Shown in pieces: positions 9,246-17,135 of a stretch of 64,000 nt of DNA. The notes beneath the pieces were generated by a model. The model had not been told where the DNA came from and made no database searches. It saw only the letters and a program-made list of their open reading frames with translations. This DNA comes from Tianweitania sediminis (lineage in GTDB: Bacteria > Pseudomonadota > Alphaproteobacteria > Rhizobiales > Rhizobiaceae): NCBI RefSeq assembly GCF_017813335.1, contig NZ_JAGIYY010000001.1, forward strand, positions 434,001 to 498,000, given 5' to 3'. Every line of letters starts with the position of its first letter. The stretch's first letter is position 1. A program made the position numbers and the translations under genes.

Positions 9246-9396
9246 GCCGAGAAAGAAGCGGCCACCGTGGTGGAGGGGGGGGATACCACGGTGGCCGTAT
9301 CACAATGTGGCAGCCCGGAGAGGGGATGAAGCCACCACATCAATCCGGAACGGCGGGGGACGGGCCGTCTCCGAACTTCGGCGTTCGCTGCCGATG
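9246..9396 (-). ncRNA. Candidate small RNA with three hairpins and C-rich loops
   Basis: Read on the minus strand, three hairpins follow each other with 5- and 7-base gaps. The first (9373-9346) has nine pairs with one bulged G and loop CCGUCCCCC. The second (9340-9305) has ten pairs and a 16-base loop containing AUCCCCUCUCC. The third (9297-9259) has 13 perfect pairs and loop AUCCCCCCCCUCC, followed by CUUCUUUCUC, which could serve as a terminator. In the second hairpin, two pairs are G-U on the minus strand but would be C-A mismatches on the plus strand, favouring the minus strand. Pyrimidine-rich loops able to pair with Shine-Dalgarno sequences are known in several rhizobial small RNA families; membership in any of them is not shown. 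Confidence 0.45.
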
Positions 9397-9402
9397 AGCG
9401 AT

Positions 9403-9431
9403 ATTTGTAGATGGCAAGTAGGTGGATCAAG
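9403..9431 (-). promoter_or_regulatory. Candidate promoter of the small RNA
   Basis: On the minus strand CTTGAT (9431-9426) is followed after 17 bases by ACAAAT (9408-9403), close to the alphaproteobacterial housekeeping pattern CTTGAC-N17-CTATAT in the -35 but weak in the -10. Transcription would start near 9395, just before the first stem-loop, giving an RNA of about 150 bases ending after the third hairpin. Confidence 0.3.
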
Positions 9432-9501
9432 GGTAGCCAACATTACATCTTCGTCACATGGTCGTTACTCTTGTGCTGCGGGCTTGCTGTTCTTGCCCGC
9501 T

Positions 9502-9526
9502 CGAACAAACACCTCCGTCAAGCGTT
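9502..9526 (+). promoter_or_regulatory. EcfG-like general stress promoter before the 61-residue gene
   Basis: The sequence CGAAC-N16-CGTT resembles the alphaproteobacterial EcfG (sigma of the general stress response) pattern GGAAC-N16/17-CGTT, with one mismatch in the -35 element. It lies 27 bases before the ATG at 9554, which leaves room for a short leader with the ribosome site. The match is by eye only. Confidence 0.4.
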
Positions 9527-9553
9527 GATCAGGACCATACTTTGGAGGGCGCT

Positions 9554-9739
9554 ATGACAGCCAACACAAACAAGCCACAGCAGCCAAGCGGCACAGCCGT
9601 GGATGACGAAGATCCCAACCACTCGCCGGTCAGGGGCCGCACGATGCCGACCGGGCCGGCGCAGCCCTTTGACGTGGAACATGTCGAAAGCGACCGGGCC
9701 AAGTCACAGGGGCCGAAACCAGGCGAAGGCGCAGGCTGA
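9554..9739 (+). CDS. Small hydrophilic protein of unknown function
   Basis: The frame encodes 61 residues beginning MTANTNKPQQPSGTA and rich in Pro, Gly, Asp and Gln, with no hydrophobic stretch, so it is probably disordered. The start at 9554 was chosen because TTGGAGGG lies six to ten bases upstream; the same frame is open further upstream from 9458 but without such a site. I do not recognise a domain. An EcfG-like promoter precedes it, which suggests induction in general stress. polA follows after 89 bases on the same strand. Confidence 0.6.
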   Translation: MTANTNKPQQPSGTAVDDEDPNHSPVRGRTMPTGPAQPFDVEHVESDRAKSQGPKPGEGAG

Positions 9740-9828
9740 CGGCGCCCTGCCGTATCCGTGTCGGGAGCCTTGGATGCAACCACACTTCGGCGTGGACAGG
9801 GTGATCGCCCGGCGCTAGGCCTAGCGCC

Positions 9829-12747
9829 ATGAAAAAGGGCGATCACCTATTCCTCGTCGACGGCTCGGGCTACATTTTCCGGGCCTATCACGCGCTGCCG
9901 CCGCTGACCCGCAAGTCCGACGGTTTGCCGGTCGGCGCCGTTTCCGGCTTCTGCAACATGCTGTGGAAGCTGTTGCGCGACGCGCGCAACACCGATGTCG
10001 GGATCGTGCCGACCCATTTCGCGGTGATCTTCGATTATTCGTCGAAGACTTTCCGCAACGAGCTTTTCACCGAATACAAGGCGAACCGCACAGCGCCGCC
10101 GGATGACCTCATCCCGCAGTTCGGCCTGATCCGCCAAGCCACCCGCGCCTTCGACCTGCCCTGCATCGAAAAGGAAGGCTTTGAGGCCGACGACCTGATC
10201 GCCACCTATTGCCGCCTTGCCTGCGAAGCCGGCGGGGACACGACCATCATTTCGTCCGACAAGGACCTGATGCAACTCGTCGGCCCTTCCGTGCAGATGT
10301 ACGATCCGATGAAGGACAAGCAGATCGGCATCGCGGAGGTCATCGAGAAGTGGGGCGTGCCGCCCGAAAAGATGATCGACCTGCAAGCCCTGACCGGCGA
10401 CTCCATCGACAACGTGCCGGGCGTGCCGGGGATCGGGCCCAAAACGGCGGCGCAGCTGCTTGAAGAGTTCGGCGATCTCGACACGCTCTTGGCGCGGGCC
10501 GGCGAGATCAAGCAGAACAAGCGGCGCGAAACCATCCTCGCCAACGCGGCGAATGCCCGGATTTCGCGTGAGCTAGTGAAGCTGCGAAACGACGTGCCGC
10601 TTGAAGAGGGCCTGGAGAGCCTCCAGCTCCATCCCGCCAACGGACCTCGGCTCATCTCCTACCTGAAGGCCATGGAATTCACATCGCTGATGCGCCGGGT
10701 GGCCGAAACTACCGGGACTGACGCGAGCGCAGTGGAAGCCGGCACGGTCACGGTGGACGGCTTCGAAAGCGCGCATGGGCCGGATCTCGATGTGGCACCC
10801 AAAGCTGCGGGCGCGACAACCGATACGCCAGCGCAAGATGGAAAGACGCCGGCGCTTCTTGCCCGCCGTCGCGCAGAAGCTGCCGCCGCACAGAAGCTCG
10901 ACACCAGCGCTTACCGCACCGTCAGCGAGGCGCAGGCGCTGGAGGATCTCGTTGCCGAAGCCTACGCCACCGGCGTGGTGGGGCTCGACATCCAGATGAC
11001 GTCGATCGATCCAATGCTGGCTGAGATCACCGGCATCGCGCTTGGAACCGGGGCAGGGCAGGCGAGCTACATTCCGGTGGGCCACAAGGCGCAGGCGAGC
11101 GATCTCCTGTCTGACGGTGCAACGCCCGGCCAGATGCGGGCTGCCGACGTGCTCGCTGCCCTTCAGCCGCTTCTGTCGGATCGCTCCGTGCTGAAGGTTG
11201 GCCACAACCTCAAAAACGAGTGGCTCCTACTTTCCCGGCACGGCATCACGCTCGAAGCCTTCGACGACGTGATGCTGATGTCTTATGTGCTGGACGCAGG
11301 ATCGGGCGCTCATACGCTGGATGCGCTGGCCGACCGCTGGCTCAAGCATTCGGCACTGACCATCAAGGAGCTGCTCGGCAGCGGCCGGACCGGCATCGGC
11401 TTTGACCGCCTGCCGCTGGAGCGTGCAACGGCTGCGGCCGGCGAACAAGCCGACATGGCGCTGCGGCTTTGGGCGGTGTTGAAGCCGCGGCTGGTCGCGC
11501 AGGGACTGGTGTCGATTTATGAGCGGCTGGAACGGCCGCTCATCCCTGCGCTTGCGCGCATGGAAAGCCGCGGCATTTCGATCGACCGGCAGATGCTGTC
11601 GCGCTTGTCGGGCGAACTCGCGCAAAAGGCAGGCGCGCTGGAAGATGACATCTACAAGGCCGCCGGTGGGCCCTTCACGATCGGCTCGCCCAAGCAGCTC
11701 GGCGATATCCTGTTCGGCACGCTCGGGCTTCCGGGCGGCGCAAAAACCAAGACCGGCCAGTGGTCGACCTCGGCCCAGGTGCTGGAAGAACTCGCAGCCG
11801 AAGGGCACGACCTGCCGCGCAAGATCGTGGATTGGCGACAGCTCACGAAGCTGAAATCCACCTATACGGATGCGCTGCCGGGCTATGTTCATCCGGAAAC
11901 GCGCCGGGTTCACACATCCTATTCGCTGGCTTCGACATCGACGGGCCGCTTGTCGTCCACCGAGCCGAACCTTCAGAACATTCCGATCCGAACCGCGGAA
12001 GGACGCAAGATCCGCACGGCTTTTGTTGCCGAAGACGGAAACAAGTTGATTTCAGCCGATTACAGCCAGATCGAGCTGCGCATTCTGGCGCATGTGGCGG
12101 ACATTCCGCAGCTGAAGGCGGCCTTTGCCAATGGCGACGACATCCATGCCATCACCGCATCCGAAATGTTCGGCGTGCCGGTAGAGGGAATGCCGCGCGA
12201 GGTGCGTTCGCGCGCCAAGGCCATCAATTTCGGCATCGTCTACGGGATCTCCGCCTTTGGCCTGGCCAACCAGCTGTCCATCCCGCGCGAAGAAGCCGGC
12301 GCCTATATCAAGCGTTACTTCGAGCGGTTTCCCGGCATCCGCGACTACATGGACACGACGAAGGCGTTTTGCCGCGAACACGGCTATGTTGAAACGATCT
12401 TCGGTCGCCGGGCTCATTACCCCGACATCCGCGCTTCCAATCCGTCGATCCGCGCCAACTCGGAGCGCGCTGCCATCAATGCGCCGATCCAGGGCTCGGC
12501 CGCCGACATCATCCGGCGCGCGATGGTGCGCATGGACGACGCCCTGGTCGCCGCCGGGCTTCCCGACGTTCGCATGCTCCTGCAGGTTCATGACGAGTTG
12601 ATCTTCGAAGCAAGGGAAGAGGATGTGGAAGCAGCGATGCCGGTGATCCGCACGGTGATGGAGAACGCCGCTATGCCGGCGATCGCCTTGTCCGTGCCGC
12701 TCCAGGTGGATGCTCGCGCCGCCCACAACTGGGACGAAGCGCACTAG
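9829..12747 (+). CDS. polA: DNA polymerase I with a degenerate proofreading site
   Basis: The 972-residue protein has the three parts of Pol I. The 5' nuclease is intact (FDYSSKTFRNELF, GFEADDLIAT, SDKDLMQLV and the helix-hairpin GVPGIGPKTAA). The polymerase is intact: motif A DYSQIELRILAH with Asp744, the O-helix RSRAKAINFGIVYG, and motif C QVHDE with Asp922. The middle 3'-5' exonuclease domain is present as a fold, but its catalytic residues are changed: DxE is Asp387-Ile-Gln389, the motif II Asp is Glu464, and YxxxD is Ala536 to Gln540. It would fill gaps and remove RNA primers in replication and repair, probably without proofreading. It is monocistronic; the next gene converges. Confidence 0.95.
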   Translation: MKKGDHLFLVDGSGYIFRAYHALPPLTRKSDGLPVGAVSGFCNMLWKLLRDARNTDVGIVPTHFAVIFDYSSKTFRNELFTEYKANRTAPPDDLIPQFGLIRQATRAFDLPCIEKEGFEADDLIATYCRLACEAGGDTTIISSDKDLMQLVGPSVQMYDPMKDKQIGIAEVIEKWGVPPEKMIDLQALTGDSIDNVPGVPGIGPKTAAQLLEEFGDLDTLLARAGEIKQNKRRETILANAANARISRELVKLRNDVPLEEGLESLQLHPANGPRLISYLKAMEFTSLMRRVAETTGTDASAVEAGTVTVDGFESAHGPDLDVAPKAAGATTDTPAQDGKTPALLARRRAEAAAAQKLDTSAYRTVSEAQALEDLVAEAYATGVVGLDIQMTSIDPMLAEITGIALGTGAGQASYIPVGHKAQASDLLSDGATPGQMRAADVLAALQPLLSDRSVLKVGHNLKNEWLLLSRHGITLEAFDDVMLMSYVLDAGSGAHTLDALADRWLKHSALTIKELLGSGRTGIGFDRLPLERATAAAGEQADMALRLWAVLKPRLVAQGLVSIYERLERPLIPALARMESRGISIDRQMLSRLSGELAQKAGALEDDIYKAAGGPFTIGSPKQLGDILFGTLGLPGGAKTKTGQWSTSAQVLEELAAEGHDLPRKIVDWRQLTKLKSTYTDALPGYVHPETRRVHTSYSLASTSTGRLSSTEPNLQNIPIRTAEGRKIRTAFVAEDGNKLISADYSQIELRILAHVADIPQLKAAFANGDDIHAITASEMFGVPVEGMPREVRSRAKAINFGIVYGISAFGLANQLSIPREEAGAYIKRYFERFPGIRDYMDTTKAFCREHGYVETIFGRRAHYPDIRASNPSIRANSERAAINAPIQGSAADIIRRAMVRMDDALVAAGLPDVRMLLQVHDELIFEAREEDVEAAMPVIRTVMENAAMPAIALSVPLQVDARAAHNWDEAH

Positions 12748-12757
12748 GCTCGGCTAC

Positions 12758-13207
12758 TCAGCTCGCCAGTTTCTGTGGCGCCGTTTCAAACAAGCGGAGG
12801 CGGACGGGAGGAAGGGCTTCCATCTTCTTGTGGCAGGCAGCCGCATAGCAGATAGCCTGCCTTAGTTCGTCGTCGGCCACCGGCTTCGAAAGGACCCCCA
12901 AGGTCCCTGGAATGCCTTCGCCCAACTGAGATGGATTTGCTGTCATGAAGAGGACGGTGATGCCGTGCTTTTCTGCCAAAGCGCGGCCGATCTCGGGCCC
13001 GGTGGCGCCATCGCGCAGGTTCAGATCGACGAGGGCGACCTCTGCCCGGCACGCCAGATCAAGCGCGGCACGACTATCGACCGCAATGCCCACGGGAGCG
13101 TGGCCAAGCTCTTCCAGCACATGTTCGATTTCAATCGCCACCAGGATTTCGTCTTCGACAACGAGTACGTTGCAGGTCATCGATTGCGTTTTATCCCTAT
13201 GGTCCAC
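12758..13207 (-). CDS. Single-domain response regulator
   Basis: The product is a receiver domain with almost nothing else. It has the acidic pair in VVEDE, the phosphoacceptor Asp in ALVDLNLRDG (Asp61 counted from the GTG at 13207), a Thr in FMTAN and Lys in LSKPV. No DNA-binding or enzymatic output domain follows, so it would act by protein contact or as a phosphate relay or sink. An in-frame ATG nine codons later (13180) is an equally possible start; neither has a strong ribosome site. No histidine kinase is adjacent, so the partner is unknown. Confidence 0.85.
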   Translation of the reverse strand: MDHRDKTQSMTCNVLVVEDEILVAIEIEHVLEELGHAPVGIAVDSRAALDLACRAEVALVDLNLRDGATGPEIGRALAEKHGITVLFMTANPSQLGEGIPGTLGVLSKPVADDELRQAICYAAACHKKMEALPPVRLRLFETAPQKLAS

Positions 13208-13410
13208 GCCTAGAACTCAGCTCCTCGCTTTTGGTTGCAGCTTCTGCGCCGCCTCAGCAAATTTTTGCCGCATGTCGAAAGCGGGGCCGATCCTGCCATG
13301 GAAGCGTTACGAAGCACTTTCGTTGTCGGGGAAGGTGTGTGCCGCAGGGGTGATTGGAACCGCGTGTTGGAAAGCCCATATGCCGGAGACCGCAAGGAGT
13401 TTCCCCCGGC

Positions 13411-14790
13411 ATGGACAGCAAGCCCGCCCCCTTTGTTCCGCCAGCCCCCGTGCCGCGAACAACGCCGCCGTCTCTTTTGCAGATGATGCGCATCGTCTAT
13501 CGCAACCCGCTCGAATTGTGGGGTGAGCCTTCCTACAGGGAGCGCTGGCTTACGGTTTCCGGTGTCGGCGGGCCGCTGCTGATCGCCAACGATCCGGGCT
13601 TGATCCGCCATGTGCTCGTGGACAATGCCAAAAACTACAAGATGGCAACCGTTCGCCAGTCGATCCTGCGGCCGATCCTGCGGGACGGCCTGCTGACCGC
13701 CGAGGGGGCGGTGTGGAAGCGCTCGCGCAAAGCCATGGCGCCCGTGTTCACGCCGCGCCACAACCGCAATTTCGCGCAGCCGATGCTGGAGCGTTCGCTT
13801 GCCTTTGCCGAGCGATACGAGAACGCAGTCGGTCCGGTGGATCTGGCCCGCGACATGACCGCGCTCACCTATGAGATTCTTGCCGAAACGCTGTTTTCAG
13901 GCGAGATCGCCGGCGAGCCTGGCTCTTTTGAAGCGCAGATCGACCGCCTGTTCGAGACCATGGGGCGGGTGGATCCTCTCGACCTACTGCGCGCGCCCGC
14001 CTGGTTGCCGCGCTTCACTCAGATCCGCGGCCGCAAGACGCTCGCCTATTTCCGCAAGATCGTCAGCGACACAATGGAAATGCGCCGCAAGCGCATGATC
14101 CGCAGCCCAGAGGATGTGCCGGAAGATTTCCTGACCCTGCTCCTGCGGGCTGAAGGGCCGGATGGCCTGACCCGCGGCGAAGTCGAGGACAACATCATCA
14201 CCTTCATCGGCGCGGGGCACGAAACAACCGCTCGAGCGCTCGGCTGGACGCTCTACTGCCTGGCCGAAGCGCCCTGGGAGCGCGAGCGGATCGAAGCCGA
14301 GATCGACCAAGTCGTTGCGACGATCCCGGATCCGGTGAACTGGCTAGACGCCATGCCGTTCACGCGCGCCGCATTCGAGGAAGCCATGCGACTTTACCCT
14401 CCCGCGCCATCGCTCAACCGGGAGCCGATCGAGGACGACCGCTATGGCGACCTGCACATCAAGAAAGGCACGCAGGTCCTGATGATGCCCTGGACCGTGC
14501 ATCGGCATCGCGCCTTGTGGGACCGGCCGGACGCTTTCATGCCTGAACGCTTCCACCCTGAAAACCGGGACACGATCGACCGCTACCAATATCTACCGTT
14601 TGGAGCCGGGCCCCGCACCTGCATTGGCGCCAGCTTCGCCATGCAGGAAGCGGCGATTGCCCTGGCAGTGCTCATGTCGCGCTATCGTTTCGACACCACG
14701 GAACAAACCCGGCCATGGCCGGTGCAGAAGCTGACCACTCAGCCGGAAGGTGGTTTGTGGATGACGGTGAGCAAGCGGGCTCGGCAATGA
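13411..14790 (+). CDS. Cytochrome P450
   Basis: From the ATG at 13411, preceded by AAGGAG, the protein has 459 residues. It shows the P450 hallmarks: the I-helix FIGAGHETTARALGW, the K-helix EEAMRLYPP (ExxR), a PERF segment (MPERFHPENRD) and the heme loop FGAGPRTCIGASFAMQEA with Cys404 as thiolate ligand. There is no N-terminal membrane anchor, so it is a soluble bacterial monooxygenase. The overall pattern resembles the self-standing fatty acid or terpene hydroxylases related to the CYP102/CYP4 group, but the substrate is not readable. No ferredoxin or reductase gene is near. Confidence 0.93.
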   Translation: MDSKPAPFVPPAPVPRTTPPSLLQMMRIVYRNPLELWGEPSYRERWLTVSGVGGPLLIANDPGLIRHVLVDNAKNYKMATVRQSILRPILRDGLLTAEGAVWKRSRKAMAPVFTPRHNRNFAQPMLERSLAFAERYENAVGPVDLARDMTALTYEILAETLFSGEIAGEPGSFEAQIDRLFETMGRVDPLDLLRAPAWLPRFTQIRGRKTLAYFRKIVSDTMEMRRKRMIRSPEDVPEDFLTLLLRAEGPDGLTRGEVEDNIITFIGAGHETTARALGWTLYCLAEAPWERERIEAEIDQVVATIPDPVNWLDAMPFTRAAFEEAMRLYPPAPSLNREPIEDDRYGDLHIKKGTQVLMMPWTVHRHRALWDRPDAFMPERFHPENRDTIDRYQYLPFGAGPRTCIGASFAMQEAAIALAVLMSRYRFDTTEQTRPWPVQKLTTQPEGGLWMTVSKRARQ

Positions 14791-14827
14791 ACAGTGCGGC
14801 CAGGCTCATCGCCTGACCGCCACCTTG

Positions 14828-15655
14828 TCACACGAAAGCGAAGATGCGGGCCGGACCGCCGGTGGCTTCACGCAGCTTCGGCGCGCCCACCACGAGCGTG
14901 GCGCCGCTCGCCGGGAGACTTTCGAGATTTGCAATGGCTTCGATGCCATAGCGGCCCGACGGCAGCCAAGCGTTGTGAACCGCAAAATCCGGTGACTGGC
15001 CGAAGTCCAGCGACAGCGTATCTACCGCGATCGCCTTGACCGAGGGCGCTTCCATAAGTGCCTGCGCCGCCTCGATGTGGAAGCCGGGGAAGTGCATCGT
15101 CTTGCCGTCTTCGCCGAGGTTACGGAACTTGTCGGTTGCGACATGCGCGCCCCAGCCGGACAGCATCGCCACGACGCAGCCTTGCGGCAGATCGCCATTG
15201 GCCTTTGTCCAGGCCTTGATGTCGTCCGGCGTCAGCTGCGCGTCGGCGTTGTCCTGCGCCTTCTCGCGGATGTCGATCACGACCAACGGCGCAATCAGAT
15301 CCTGCACCGGGAGCTCGGCCACGGAGCGGCCGTCGGCGGAAAAGTGCAGCGGCGCATCGATGTGCGTGCCCGTGTGTTCGTTGATCCGCCATTCGTTCAA
15401 ATTGAACGTGTCCTTGGCGAAGGAAAACTTCTGGTCCTTGAACACCTGCTGGTCGCCAAAGAAGGTCGGAAACTTCTCGTGCAGCTCGTGGGTGAGGTCT
15501 TCCGCCTTCTGGGGAGCGCTTGTTTGCGCAAAAAGCGGAGCAGGAAGTGCGGTGGCAGCAAAAGCAGCGCCAGCGGCCAGCGCCGAACCGCGGAAGAAGG
15601 CGCGGCGCGTAAGCATGTTGGCTTTCACGGTTTCAACAACACAATGGTGGCACAT
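14828..15655 (-). CDS. Cyclase family protein with Tat signal
   Basis: The 275-residue protein from ATG 15655 begins MCHHCVVETVKANMLTRRAFFRGSA: a His/Cys-rich lead followed by a twin-arginine signal with a hydrophobic core ending at LPAPLFAQ. The mature domain has the metal-binding HTGTHIDAPLHF of the cyclase superfamily (arylformamidase and isatin hydrolase relatives), so it is probably a metal-dependent hydrolase exported folded to the periplasm. The ATG chosen has AAGGGGAC upstream; another possible start is the Met just before TRRAFF. The substrate is unknown. It follows yraN on the same strand after 86 bases. Confidence 0.85.
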   Translation of the reverse strand: MCHHCVVETVKANMLTRRAFFRGSALAAGAAFAATALPAPLFAQTSAPQKAEDLTHELHEKFPTFFGDQQVFKDQKFSFAKDTFNLNEWRINEHTGTHIDAPLHFSADGRSVAELPVQDLIAPLVVIDIREKAQDNADAQLTPDDIKAWTKANGDLPQGCVVAMLSGWGAHVATDKFRNLGEDGKTMHFPGFHIEAAQALMEAPSVKAIAVDTLSLDFGQSPDFAVHNAWLPSGRYGIEAIANLESLPASGATLVVGAPKLREATGGPARIFAFV

Positions 15656-15741
15656 CGGCAGGTCCCCTTTTCTTGGCTTTGAACGCAGAAGCGAGGATGT
15701 GCCCTCCCGTTGGGCTCCGCAAGACCGTTTCGTGTCGGAAA

Positions 15742-16119
15742 TCAGTCGCTGTCGGCAAAGATGTTCTCCACGTGAACGGGCCACCGCCAGGGCAGCACCG
15801 CAACGAGGTCGAAGCGCAGCGACAGGCGGGCGTAGTCGCGCTGGCGGATAAGCCACAGGTCCGCCGCACTGGCGATGCGCCGCTCCGAAGACCGTCCGAT
15901 CGCATCCATCGCTTCCGCCAAGCTCGGCCGAGCCTTTACTTCAACAATCAGCACAAGATCGCCGCGCCGGGCAATCAAGTCGATCTCACCCAGCTTGGTG
16001 CGATAGCGTCGCGCCTCGATCCGATATCCCTTGGCCATCAAAGCAACGGCGGCCAGAGCTTCCGCGACGTGGCCGAGGCGATAGGCCTTCACCCTCCCGC
16101 GGAGCGGCGACGCCTTCAT
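15742..16119 (-). CDS. YraN family (UPF0102) nuclease-fold protein
   Basis: The 125-residue protein carries the UPF0102 signature: [64 protein letters not shown] and VEVKAR are the Asp and Glu-x-Lys of a PD-(D/E)XK endonuclease-like fold. No activity is firmly established for the family. Its start overlaps the rsmI stop by four bases, the arrangement seen in many proteobacteria, including the E. coli rsmI-lpoA-yraN cluster. Confidence 0.9.
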   Translation of the reverse strand: MKASPLRGRVKAYRLGHVAEALAAVALMAKGYRIEARRYRTKLGEIDLIARRGDLVLIVEVKARPSLAEAMDAIGRSSERRIASAADLWLIRQRDYARLSLRFDLVAVLPWRWPVHVENIFADSD

Positions 16120-17069
16120 CCCTCGTCCTTCAAGGCAAGCAGGCGCTTGTAAAGGTCGGCTTTCGCCAGCCCGGTGCGGCGGGCAGCTTCCCCGGCAGCC
16201 TTCGCGGTGGGCATGTCGGCAACAAGGCTTTTCAGCAGCGCGTCCACATCCTCAGCTTGCGGGACCGGCGCGACGCCCGGTGGCGCGACTATGACCACGA
16301 TTTCTCCCTTGGGCGTGTCTGCGGCAGCGTAATGTGCAGCCAAACCGCCCAACGTGTCGCGCCGCACTTCTTCAAAGGCCTTTGTCAGCTCGCGCGACAC
16401 TGTCGCCAGCCGGTCTGGTCCGAGCACATCAGCCATGGCCGCAAGGGATACAGCAAGGCGGCGTGGTGATTCGTAGAAAACAAGCGTGCCGGGAACTGCC
16501 TTCAAGGCAGCAAGGCGGGTGTTTCGCGCGCCCGCCTTGGCGGAAAGAAAGCCAGCAAAGAAGAATGCGTCGGTGGGCAGGGCCGATACGGCGAGCGCTG
16601 ACAGAAGTGCCGACGCGCCGGGTATGGGCACCACCGGCAGACCGGCTTCCGCCACCGCCCCGACCAAGCGAAAACCGGGGTCGGATACGAGCGGCGTGCC
16701 AGCATCGCTCACCAGCGCCACGCTCTGACCGGCCGCCACCGCTTCCACCAGGCGTGGCGTGGCGTCTGCTTCGTTGTGCTCGTGGTAGGCGAAGGCGCGG
16801 CGACGGATGCCATAGCGGTCCAGCAGGACCCGGGTGACCCGGGTATCCTCGCAGGCCAGAATATCGGCCGCTGCCAGTGTTTCCAGCGCGCGCAAAGTGA
16901 TGTCGCCGAGATTGCCGATCGGCGTGGAAACGATGTAAAGCCCAGCCTGGAGCGGCCGCGCGCTGACGGCCGTTTGTCCGACCATGAAGCTTTTGCCGCT
17001 GCCGGCGTCGTGTTCCACCTTGGTTCCTGCCTTTGCGATGCGGCTTCGTGACCGGCCAAGCTTTGACAC
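16116..17069 (-). CDS. rsmI: 16S rRNA (cytidine1402-2'-O)-methyltransferase
   Basis: The 317-residue protein methylates the ribose of C1402 of 16S rRNA in the decoding centre using SAM. It shows [48 protein letters not shown] and GALTALS-like [23 protein letters not shown], all typical of the tetrapyrrole-methylase fold of RsmI. An extra C-terminal region ([16 protein letters not shown]) is the small helical domain common to these proteins. A 46-residue N-terminal extension is predicted from the ATG at 17069; a later start is possible. It is divergent from the LpoA-like gene with 66 bases between the starts. Confidence 0.93.
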   Translation of the reverse strand: MSKLGRSRSRIAKAGTKVEHDAGSGKSFMVGQTAVSARPLQAGLYIVSTPIGNLGDITLRALETLAAADILACEDTRVTRVLLDRYGIRRRAFAYHEHNEADATPRLVEAVAAGQSVALVSDAGTPLVSDPGFRLVGAVAEAGLPVVPIPGASALLSALAVSALPTDAFFFAGFLSAKAGARNTRLAALKAVPGTLVFYESPRRLAVSLAAMADVLGPDRLATVSRELTKAFEEVRRDTLGGLAAHYAAADTPKGEIVVIVAPPGVAPVPQAEDVDALLKSLVADMPTAKAAGEAARRTGLAKADLYKRLLALKDEG

Positions 17070-17135
17070 GCCGCGAGCCGGCTTGCAAAGTCGCCGCCTC
17101 CATCACCGGCCAAGGGCCGAAAGGACACAACAGTC

